NCBI GenBank assembly: GCA_030533445.1 | Contig: CM060062.1 | Coordinates: 15,828,164-15,892,163, forward strand | Reading direction: 5' to 3' | DNA: 64,000 nucleotides | Origin: Cyprinodon diabolis | Taxonomy: Eukaryota > Chordata > Actinopteri > Cyprinodontiformes > Cyprinodontidae | In this document: positions 1-12,300 of the stretch, one piece after another | Layout: each line of letters opens with the position of its first letter | How positions within the stretch are numbered: position 1 is the first letter of the stretch | Translations under genes and position numbers: made by a program | Notes under the pieces: generated by a model | Database searches by the model: none | What the model saw: only the letters and a program-made list of their open reading frames with translations | What the model was told of the DNA's origin: nothing

Positions 1-40
1 GTTATCAGAGTCAACCAAAGAAAAAGAAAAAAGAGCTTAC

Positions 41-390
41 AGTTTTCGCCTGAGGAGATACGATCAGCACACGATCGGCATTCTTCACTTGGTCAGCTAA
101 CCAGCGCAGTGGTCCCAGTTCTGCGATTTTTTCCTGCTGCCACATATCAATCGCCACTCTGCAGCCACCATGCCACTGCAGGAACTCTGCCAGTGCCACC
201 ACCGCCCTCTGAAAGGCAGGCGTCTCCGCCGGGTACACCACAACCACAGAGACTGGAACCATGGGGGTCAAGGGGATGATTTCAAAATCCGAAACTGTCA
301 TGCAATATTTATCTGGAGACAACAGATCAAAGAGGCATTTCTTTAAAGCACAGTTGGATGCATTTTTAAAGTGCAGCTGATGCATGTACA
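41..390 (-). CDS. il17rb: il17rb exon 9: juxtamembrane region and SEFIR domain
   Basis: Acceptor tttttcag, donor gtaagc, phase 1 in and 0 out. After a basic juxtamembrane stretch the SEFIR core begins at [10 protein letters not shown] and continues through [15 protein letters not shown] and [12 protein letters not shown] to [11 protein letters not shown]. These are the conserved strands and helices of the domain that binds Act1. The rest of the domain lies left of the window. Confidence 0.9.
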
Positions 391-3300
391 CTGAAAAAAA
401 AAATAATGCAACCACTTTTGGCATTTACTTACTCATATTTAGTTACTTTAAAAAAAATGCTTTATGTTCTACCCTGCTAACATGAAACAATTGAGTTAAA
501 GTAACAATGTCAAAAACGGTTGCAGTACTTTTTTCAGTGTAATGAAGCAGTTCATGTTTATCTTTTTTACTTTCTATGCTTTAACTCCTCCTCAGATGAC
601 ATGGGAAAATACATTTTACTTACAGATGACAATGCAGGAGCTCAAAATTATTAAAGAGGCCACCACTCCAATGGCGACTATAGAGGTATTCTTAATTCCC
701 GTTGTCGGAGGAACTGAAAGCAAAGATTAGAGAACGATTTCTTAGGAACAAAGCAAAATCTAGAAATCGTTATATTTGTTTCGACATCTCTAAAATGATC
801 ACATAACATTTAAAAGTTTCAGAGCAGGGGCATGAATCTTTTTTATTCCATTAAAGATCTTTTAAAAGTGGTGTGTAAGAAACAACGTAAGGAAGCAACA
901 ACAATGGTGCTGCATTGGAAAAGCAAGCGGCAGCTCTGTTCTTTTCCTACCTGCTTGCTTTCTGCCCTTTTCTATTTTAAAGTCAATACTTTTAAACTCC
1001 AACATTTAATATTTCTGCTTTCACTGCAACTGACTTTATGCTAATAAGTTCTGGTTCTGTTAAAACAGTCACCATGCTGTTAGCTGTGCAAACTAAGAGG
1101 AGGATACAGGGCTATCAGAGAAGGCTACTTCACTGGAATCACAGTTAGAAAGGGTAAGGGTAAATATAGAAATAAATGGATTCGCTGGAAGTGACACTTC
1201 ATGCTGACACATGAAGTCCGTTTGAACAAATTTTAATTCCATGGAATCATCTGGGTTGAACACAAAAGGATGCCTGAAATGAAAACATTTAAAGCTGGGA
1301 TTTCAGAGCCATTCAAAATATCTAATTTATTTTTGTTCCATTTATTTTTAGTTTATTGTTTTTCTAGAGCTAGATGATAACCTAATAGCTTTGCTTTTAT
1401 AAGCAGGCAAATACTTTTTCAGTAGAACCTATGTCCTGTATTTATAGAAGCATTATTTGTCCTGCACTTGCTGCTATTGCACTTCTGGTTAGACCTAAAC
1501 TGCATTTCGTTGCCTTGTACCTGTGTAATGACAATACATTTGAATCTAATCTAATATCGGCTGTTGCCATAAGGTTCTGCTAGGTACTTGCATATGAAAC
1601 TTTATTGAAAAATATTTAGAGTAAAATCGTACACAACAGCCAAGGAGACGAAAAGGGAGGTAAGAAAGAAACAATGGATAATAACTAGGAGAGAAAGAGA
1701 TAGAGACATGAAACAGCATGAAAAGAGAGAAAATAAAACAAAACTGCTAACATAGACAACACAAAATATATAGAGTAATTCCTACAAGTCACTTTCTACA
1801 CCTGTATGAGATTAGAGGAACAGAAAACAGAACAAAAGCAAAAAAAAAAAAAAAGACAAAAGACAACCAAAGTAAACATGAAAAATATCTTCCAGAGAAG
1901 CGGGTGTACCTTAGGTATCCATGTGCCTGGAAGGCGAAACGTATGGTGTTTAATATATATTAAAATATCATTCAGGGTGGTATGTACATATCTCTACCTG
2001 CAGCTTAGTATTTAGTATTAGAGTGTATCTGTGAACACCTGGAAGCAAAGTCCTGTGGTACGTATGCATGGGCATTCTCGGTATAATAATAACCATAATA
2101 ATAACAATAATAATAATAATTATAATTAGAAATTTATTGATCTCACATATACCTCTGCATTTAACCCATTTCCTTGGGGAGCAGTGAGCTGCCATTGTGG
2201 AGGGCCTGTGGAGCAATCTGGGGTTAAGGGTCTTACTCAGAGACCCAGGATATGAAGGATTTACAAAGCTTCTGAAGAAGCTTTTTAAAAGCTTATATAG
2301 GGATTTACAAAGCTTCTTCAGATATAAAGGATTTGCAAAGCCTCTTCAGAAGAAAAAATAGCTTAATAACAGTGGTGAGTGGCCCCAGATTCGGCCAACA
2401 GAGCTCTGGATAAAAACGAGGCGTTGTGTACCCAAAATATCCAAAGGCACCCTAGATAACTGGGACACTAGGATGGCATACATTGGAATTGCCACACCCA
2501 GCAGAGAGGGACAGATGAGTGCACCCCAAAAATGACCCCAGAGGGGCCAAACCCCAAAGGGGCCTGGTCCCTGAGGTGGGGCCCAGCCTGGCAGCCACGA
2601 GGAATGGGACAGTGCCGTCCAAAGTAACCTTGCACCTAGAGATTTGAGGGAATGTGAAAATAAGGAGGGGAGGAAATCTTGGACAGGTTCAAGGTTCTAA
2701 GTTTAACAAATAAAGAGTCAGAAATGATCTAGAATGGTGTTGAAACAGTCTATTTTATAAAATAAATACTCAAAAATGAATATTTAAAAGGTGAATAAAA
2801 TTATTAGATTTTACAAGCCACAGAACACGTCCCGCTCCCTTCGCTCCACTCACTCAAACCTGCTCCACATTCCCAGAACCAGACTCAGGACAACGGGAGA
2901 TAGAGCATTTTGTGCTGCTGCCCCACATCTGTGGAATTCCCTCCCTGACACATTGAGGGCACCTCAGTCCACCGAGTGTTTTAAAAAAGGTCTTAAAACA
3001 TTTCTTTTTAGCAAAACTTTTGGTCCCCCTCAGATGTTTCTTTTTTCTCTTCTAACATAGTTTTTATTATTTTATTTTATATTTATTATTTCATTTTATA
3101 TATATATATATATTTTTTATTTTTCAAATGTATTTTATTTCTATGTATTTCTTTTTTAATGCTTTTTTAAATGCTTTTTTGTAGCACTTTGAGGCCTTTT
3201 TGGTTAAAAGTGCAGTATAAATTAAATGAATTATTATTATTATTATTACATAGGCTTATTTCATTTTCAGGCTAATTCTAATATACTTGAATTTGTAAGC

Positions 3301-6300
3301 AGTTTTTTTCAGATTTTGAAAATTATTTCAGCTGTTTCAATTTAGTTAATTGAGTTTGAATAAAAAAATACTTGACTTGAAAAGATTCAGATATTAATTT
3401 GCTGTTTTATGGGCTTTTGTTCCAAATCTTAGATCCATTGCCAAAAGATTCTCCAAAGTAAAATCAAAGAAGTGGCCTGCTATGACTTTGAAGTTGATCC
3501 CAGAGTGAAAGTAGTCACTAACTGTGTAGGGGCAGTGATAGCCATGCCAGTCCAGGGACTGACTGCAGTACTACTGAAAGGTTCCTTGGTCAAGGTCAAT
3601 GACCAGCGTACCTGACATGTAACAACCATACCATTCATGTTGCTTGGTGTTAATAGAATATATTAATTAGGCCATGATACTTCCAAAGAAAAAATAATTA
3701 TAAAAAAAAAAAATCTTTTTACTCATTTGTTAAACTTTATAATGCTTGTTGTACAGTACTTTGGGCAAATATAGGTGTTTTAAAATGTGCTATAGAAATA
3801 TAGTTGACATTGAACAGAGGCAGACCACAACCCAGACCAGGGGTCTCCAGTCCCACCAACACTCCCCAACCCAAACTCGACCATCACCTGAGATATGGAG
3901 AGCCAATCCCCGGAAAAAGAGAGGCAAGGGAATGGGAGCAGAGGTGGTAAAGCACAGCCCTGGCAGTCACCAGTCCACAAGCCAGGAAGCATACTAACCC
4001 ATACCCAAGCCCCTAACCCCCAGCAGTGACCCCACCCAAGGGCAGACCACCCTATGGACCATGCACCCAGCCTCCAGAAGTCCCACCCTGGGGCTCCCAA
4101 TGCCCCCAGTACCCCCCTGGACTGCCCACTGGACGAAAACAATTCTACTTTAAAATCTACTTTAATGCAAATCCATACAAACTTGCATGAGAGCCAGGGG
4201 AAATCAAACTGACTCTCTCTCTCTTTCTGACTAAGGCTGGTTTGACCCATTCATGTACAGCACTCAACCTCTACACTTTGACAAAGATAAGCTTTTTTCA
4301 ACCCTGACAGGTAAATTAATTGATTGAAAGCATTAAGATAAATTTGGGAAATTCTGCTAAGAACTCTGATTGTAGTGGATCTAACTTGAAATATGTTAAA
4401 ACTTTCACAGTAAAACCATGAATGGGCTGTTTACCTCACAATAGTCATTTTTATTTTGGCTGTTTTGTTTTGTTTTTGGACAGAGAGTTCATGCTTTTCA
4501 GTAGTTTTTTTTAAGTACTTCAGGCTAAACAATAAATGTTTCTTACTTTCAGTATCAGTTGTAGTCGTTGATGTGGTAGGTTGCTGAGTCGCTGCAACGA
4601 AAAGAAACAATTCAGATGTTCTCGAAGTATTGAGTTTAGTTTTTTAAAAGGTAAAAAATACTGTTTTATCTATATATACAATAAAATATCATAATATGAC
4701 TGGAGCTGCAAAGAGACAAAGAGACCATGGAACATGCAAATGGGGATGTGGTTTAAAATTCTGTGTAAATACATTCGCAAACATTTTGCATGTTGAAAAT
4801 CTAAAATGAAATGAGTGAATGTTTTTCCTGGAATGAAAAACTGAACAGTTTGGCAGATGGGCATCGTGATCAAATTACACTGATGTGCACATAGAAGAGA
4901 AGAACCTTAAGGGGATAAAAGGATTATTGAATCTTAGGATGAAATTATATACAGTATAATGAAAACACCAAGAAATTCATCACAGAATTTGGAATGATTA
5001 CACTAGTTAAGGAAAAAATTATGTTTGCAACACTAACAGGGACTTTACTTACCTGTTATACTGGGTGGAGGTTTGGGTGCTGCAAAAAGAGAAGCAAGTT
5101 TAAACATTCATGATGTGCTGAGTTATACCTTTAGAGTATTCTTTTTTTGTTGGTTTAAAATTAGATCTACAAGGAAATTGGCTGATCTTTTTTAGTTTGT
5201 TTGACAAAATTAATGTATTATACATACAATAATAAGAAGATTTGCTTACCTTTTGGTACGTTAATATATTTGAGTAGTTCTATAGAACGAAAGTCAGTTG
5301 GGGGTATTGGGAGATTCATAACACGGACGGGGTATTCGCCAGAGCCATGGACTTTTAGAAAAAAAAAAAAAGATTCCTGCAGGTTACAAAGAGGGCAGTT
5401 GTTCTTAGTATGGAGATAAAAATAGACCATACCTAAAGGCAATGCAAATGCTGCTTAAAATAAACATCACCAGTTGTAGTTTAAGATGGTTTATAAACCT
5501 GCTCTAATCCAGCAAGGCTTGCTTCTGTAAAAGGTGGGTTGTATTTACAGACGTAAGTCCCTACCCCTCCAACATGAATCCTTGTACCGGTCAGGTGAGA
5601 AATACTGGCTGGGGACAAACAGATACTGCTTAGCATTCATCCAGAGGAATTTCTCATATTATTATTTATATATATTAATTATATTATATATATTAATTAT
5701 CATAGAGATGAAACAGTTGTTGCTAAGTGTCATTTTGACTGCCATCATATTATGGACCTTGATAGACCAGATTTTCCTGGATTTGTATTTGACAGACTGA
5801 GATACTGACATATCCACAATCCAGCACGCCATCTTTTTTTAACATTTTTTTTTACTTTTACTGTTTTAAATTGCAATCTACAGTATATTTCTTCAAAGTT
5901 ATTACCCACGCTCTGAAACCTGTCTGTCTCTTACCATCAATTCCAATTGTCCAGCTTATGTTCAAATGTCTTTTTTCTCCATCCATCACCATTTCCACTT
6001 CTAAGGCTTTCACCTTGGACGGGCAGTTTTTTTTTTCAAATTCTGGAAATTCTGTAAAAAAGTGGTGATCAACTTCATTATACTGGTTTGTGAAATTAGA
6101 TCAGGGTTTCATACACAGTTTTACAAACCTGAGAAGAAAAAGAACCAGTTGGATATCTAGTCATCTTGGCAGACTGAGCAGAAGTATGACAATTTTTATT
6201 TTGTTTTTCATATTAGATGTGAATATAAAGGATCCCTTACAGTATGCTGATGGAGGTTCTCAGTCATCCAGGTCATAGTCATTCCGTAAAAATTCAAAAA

Positions 6301-9300
6301 ATATCCACTGGACTTGGTTTTCAAGATTTGAAGACGTTTCGCCACCTCTCCAGGAAGCTTTCTCAATTCAAATGTCTGGATCCGCAGTATCTTCTTTTTG
6401 ACTCACACCACCCACTGGAACACAAACTCTCAGTCATCAGAACCTTAAAACACCGGGCAGAACATGTCCCTACTAAAACAGATGGGAAGCAAAAAGAACA
6501 GAAACACATCAAAGATGCTCTCCGAAACTGTGGATATCCAAACTGGGCTTTTATCAAATCAACAAGGAAATCCAAAAGACTTGCAACAGAAGACAGCGAT
6601 GGGAAAATTAAACGCAAAAATATCACAATCCCTTATGTTGCTGGAGTGTCTGAAAAGCTCAAGAGGATTTTCTCCAAACAAAAAAGATCCCAGTACATTT
6701 CTAGCCATCCAAAGGCCAAACCAGGCTAGTGCATCCTAAAGATAAAACCCCCAGACCGAATATGAGCGGAGTGGTATATGCTGTTCAGTGCAGCGAGGAA
6801 TGCTCTGATCTTTATATTGGAGAAACCAAACAACCGCTCCACAGACGCATGGCCCAACACAGAAGAGCGGCAAAGGACATTCTTTTGAGGACCAGAATGT
6901 CCATATTCTGGATAAAGAAAATAGGTGGTTTGAGAGGGGCGTGAAGGAAGCCATCTATGTTAAGAGAGAAACTTTAAACAGAGGTGGTGGACTCAGATTC
7001 CAGCTTCCAAAAACATACAATTCAATCATAGACATGATCCCTTCCAGATATCACCAAACCCCCCACCCCATCACAGAGGAACGAGGGACCTACCCGCTCC
7101 AGCCGGTGAACAATACCTCCTTAACGACCGACCCTTAACAATCATAGACAGGTTTCAGGTATTACAGGAGACAATCCCCCCCTTAATGGCAATCCCCCCT
7201 TTAACGACCGACCCCTAGAATCATAGACAGGTTAAGATATTACAGGCTAACGATGGAACTAAACGACCCATTCATCGGTTACCATTTGCATGTTTCCAAG
7301 CAATACAAGGCCTTGTCCATATAAGACTCAAACTCACTGCGGATCCAGACATTTGAGTTGAGAAAGCTTCCTGGAGAGGTGGCGAAACGTCTTCAAATCT
7401 TGAAAACCAAGTCCAGTGGATATTTTTTGAATTTTTACGGAATCCCTTACAGTACTCATTGTTTTTAATCAAAATCTCTTATTGAACCTTTGAGGGATTT
7501 GTTCTTTGTTTTGTTTTTTTGAATTTCATGTTTCTGTCTTGCTTTAAGGCAGTTATTAGTTTAGCAATTTGGTTCTTGTCATATTAGTTCTTTTTTTATG
7601 TTCTCATTAGTTGAATGTTTTTTTCATGCTCTGGTTTGTTCTTTAGTCCCTTTGAACTAAGAGTTAACTTCATGTGTCTTTTAATTTCTTAGATCTTTTT
7701 CAGCAGTTTTCTTTAGTTGAGTTGTGGCTTATCCTTTTTTGTGTCATCAGTTTGATCGCTTTCCTTCGCTGCTTTTCTTCCTTTTTATTGTCACTAATCA
7801 TCCAATTGACTTCAGCTGTGATCAGCCACCAGAAAAGATCTTCACCATGACAGGAAGCTCAATCACACCTGAAAAACTTCAAAACCCCAGAGACACTAAC
7901 ATTACCCTCCCTTCAAGGACCGCCCCTCAGGAAGTGGAACAGAGAGAAGTCCCAAACAAGGTAAGAGCCTAAGATAAAAGAATGAGGGATTCAAGACCGT
8001 TCCTCCGGTCTATAACTCTTAATCAACAACACTGAAAACCCCTTCCTCAGAAATAAGTATCCAAAATCCTTCGCACAGTGAAGGCTGGGTGTCCGCCACT
8101 GTCTCGGGTAAGGAGGACAAAGTAAACTAGACTAGAATCTGAGAGAGTTTGCGATTGGAAGCCTTTGGATTAATATCACGAGCTGATAGCCAAACTTTTT
8201 GTCCAGGTTTTGTCAATGATTTGAATTCATGTTTGCACTAGATAACAGAAATATACCAAATCTTTCCATCAGCACAATCTAGCTCCTCCTCTGAAATCTT
8301 CTCAGCATAGCCTTTGATCAGAAGCTAATTTAAAAAGCAGTTCTAATCATTGTAAAGAGTTGTGTGCCATTCACAGAAACCACTAAAGATCTCTTAAAAT
8401 GGGCATTTTTAAACTGTAGTTCAAAAGTTCTTCTGGATTCAAAACAGAGACCATGTTGACAGTTATTTATTGTTGTTTACTGTTTGCAACATCATCACTG
8501 CCACCTTCAAGTACTCCATTTACAGTCCATCCCAGCACAGTCCGAGTTGCAAATGGTCCTCCATTCAGCTCCAGGGCTTTTGGCACATTGGTCCCGATAA
8601 AGAGCTCAATTTCTGCATCAATCTGGAGTAAAGGAATATCTTTTAAGTAAGGCCATTTTTGTCATGATCTTGGCACTGATGACTGGCTTAACATCTCTGC
8701 TTTCAGTCATCAGGACAGATCATTCTCGAGCCAGTGTTGAGAGTGATTCAGCGTGTTTCTGATTGCCTGATCCTGGCCTGTTCTGCGTTTCAAACCTCTA
8801 AGCTTGACTGTTCCTGTTCTGATCTGTTCGCCTGACCTGTCTTCTGACTCCAGCTGGATTTCTGCCTGAAACTAGGGTTGTCAAAAGTATCGATACTCAA
8901 AAAAGTATCGACACTGAAACGTTGTATCCGGATACAATACTCATTTTCAAAAGTATCGAGTACCAGTCGCACCTAAACAGTCATTCATCTAAAGTGCAGA
9001 ATAGAGGAAAATGCAATTTCTGAACACTGTGTGATCGAATAATTCTGTGCACTTTTCAGTTTCAGACTTTTTTTGTAACAGTTGCAGCTGCTGAGAATTA
9101 TTTTTGTTTTTTAACCGGTTTGGCTAGTGTCATTGTTATGTGTGCAAAGCATAGCCAAGTAAGGAAAACTTAATTTTAATTTTGTAAGCTTTTTATCAAG
9201 CTTGCTAAATACTGTGCACAGAAAACAATCTCAAAATGTTGTTCTTATTGTTTATTTAATTTATTTATTGTATTTTAATTATTAATCAAAATATTTCAGT

Positions 9301-12300
9301 TGAAATTTTATCCTTGTGGTATCGAAAATGGTATCGAGTATCGAATATTTTCCTTAGTATCGGTATCGAGTTGAAAAGTTTAGTATCGTGACAACCCTAC
9401 CTGACACCAAACGGATTTTCCTTTGGTACCTCTTTGGATCTCTGATCTTCTGGTTCTAAATGCTCAGCACGTCATTGACACCGGCTTTGACTTCACCCTC
9501 TGGATTTTTCTGCTTTTCTTCTGCTTTAATCTGATCTCCTGCCAGTTCTGTAGTCTTCAAAGCTTCAGCATCAGAACTCTCTGTGCCGCAGCAAGTGCAG
9601 AGTGCCAGCCTACCGCCTGGAATCAACCACATTCTCTGGGCACCGAATGAAATATAAAACCAGTTTAGCAACTCATGTGTTCATAATCATCCACCATTAG
9701 ATTATCTTGGTCACTAACCTGTGTTTCTCTCCTGCAGAAGTTCCTGTCTTAGATGCCCTGGCTGCTGCTACCGCAGATCTGTTTTTATAATAAATGCTTT
9801 TTGAATAATCCCACTGTCTCTCTTGCCTTTAACACTGCGTCCTCCATTCTGAGCCCTAACAAAAAAAATTTTATATCCCTTTCATTAGGAATGTTTCCTT
9901 TGTGTACTGGCATAGACTCTTGTTTGTGCACTTTGGGCAACTACTCAATGGAGTACAGCAACCTCCCGTCTTGATACTGTGTTGCTCTCTGCACAAAAAA
10001 CAGCTTTGCTGCCTTGGTCCAAAAAGGCACAAGTTGTAACCATTTTACATCCCTTTTTAGATTTTATCTGGATGGGCACAATTGGCAGCTTGCAATCTTG
10101 ATCTCAAGCCTCTGTAAGACCACTTGATACCAGCATGTTCACACAAATCCATCTCAGCTTCCTTTGAATCTTTTTCTCTGTTGAGTATGGTACGGTGTTT
10201 AAGGCAACACTTTGAACAGGAAATCCTCTTTCAGAATTGCTTACCAATGCCTCCTATACATAAACAGCTGAAGCATATGCCATTTTCCTTTAAGAAGTCA
10301 ATCTTCTTCTCATGTGCCATTTTCCCCAACACTGAACCAGTAGTCAGTGTGTGCCCTGCTCCACAGAAAATACATTGATACTCCCCAATTGTTCTGATCT
10401 GATTCTCTTTCTTCAGAGGTGGAGATTTGTTCTCCACTGGTCTGACAGTAGTAGTAGTAGTGGAATATTCTAACTTATTTAACATTTTAATTTTTCATAT
10501 GTTAACAAAAACACTATGGTTAATTATACACATCAATATACTAACATTAAAAATGATAAATACAAAAAAACTATGCTTTTTTTTAACAAGATTTTGTCTT
10601 ATGGGGTATAGAGAAAATGATGTCTCTGCAAGTCATCTATAAGTTTTCAATTAAATCAGAGATAAAGAACTATTATTAATAAGTATTCCATTTAATGTAG
10701 ATATTAGTACATGTAAATATGAATTTTGACCCAGAAGGAAATTTGTCCACTACATGTTTAATTTAGACAGCATGGATGTTTAAATATATGTGTCTAGGTT
10801 TTAGCAAAGTCTGTAGGAAATTATAGCTAGTCTTTATTTATAAAATATGGATGTTGTGATTGTTCATTTTCCTTTTGGAACTGTGTCTATCCACTTTTTG
10901 CCAACCCCCAGTGTACATTGGTTATTACCTGGCCACCCTTAATAAATTCTTCTGGCTAGGCCTCTGATTTCAGGACCAGTATGAAACATTATCAGATCTC
11001 TAAAAAATTTGAACAAACTCTTGTGAACTATATGGAGAAAGATCAGATGCAGGGGAGGAGCTAGATGGGGGACCAGGGATGGTCATGGCTCCCCTTTGCC
11101 AATCATTGGCCACCCCTGTGGCCACCCCTACCATTTATTTCCCTCTAAAGGCTGATTTATACTTTGAAACCAGGTCCTCTGCGTAGGTGTCACAATGAAC
11201 AAAAAGACGTCCCCGCCCCCTCCGCAGACACTCCGCTGCAAATCTCCCAAATTGTAGCTGACCGCAGACAGTGCCCCAGACAGGAGGCCAGCTTGTTTTG
11301 TTTTAATGACCGAAACTGCGAAAAAAAAACTCGTGAAGTTTGACCAACTAGAAGATCGAGGTGTGCGAGAATGCTGGGATGCTTTTTCTACCTGGATCCC
11401 CGCTCTTTTTCGCCCTCATGTCCTTCGGTTATCAGACTAAACTTACCCCCACCTCCTCATCGCCTAGGCCGTATCTAGACCCACAGCGTACAGCACAGAC
11501 CATGCTTCAACATTGAGCATACATAAAAAATGTCTGCGTCAATTTTACTGCCACACACTGCTGCAGGAGTATAATTAGCCCTTAATACAGATGTTAGCAG
11601 CAGTAATACTTTACATTTTTCATATATTTACAATTACTTGACAACAAAAAACACTGTGGTTAATTATGCACATCAATATACAAATATAAAAGATGATAAG
11701 TACAGAATTAAAGCAGTAATAGATTTTGTGTTTTATGGGGTAAGAGGAAATTATGTCTCTACAAGTCATCTAGGAGCCTTCCGGGAAATCATAGATAAAT
11801 AACTATTTTAATAAAAATGTATTAAATAATCGATTTGTGTAGATATTAGTACTTGTAAATATCAATTTTATGCAGAATTATTACTGATAAAGGTAGGTAA
11901 ATAATGACAATGGAAAAGATCATCCAAGATTTGCCCAAAACTCAAACCTGAATGAGTTTTATCCACTATAACTTTTATCTAGAAAGCACGGATGTTTGAA
12001 TATATTCTGTGGGAAAGTATAGTTTGTCTTTATTTAGAAAATATGGATGTTTTGCTTGTTCATTTTCCTGTAGGAACAGTGTCGATTAACCATGGAGTGT
12101 TGGTGCCTATCTACTTTCAGCCACCCCTCAGTGTGCATTGGTTATTACCTGGTCACCCTTATTAAATTTTCTGGCTACGCTTCTCATCAAATTACATATC
12201 AAAATATGAATTAAACACAGAAATTAACTTATACACAGTTAATACAAATTTAAACACCACTAATTTTATAAGTACAATTGGGATGTGGATAAAACATAGT

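Noticed and set aside
3780..4250. 156-codon minus-strand frame rich in Gly, Trp and Leu
   Set aside because: Low-complexity translation of a C/A-rich repeat with no splice or domain support.
6120..6180. Possible il17rb exon between ctgctcag and gtttgt on the minus strand
   Set aside because: Its phase does not fit exon 3, and the phase-1 reading hits a stop after five codons.
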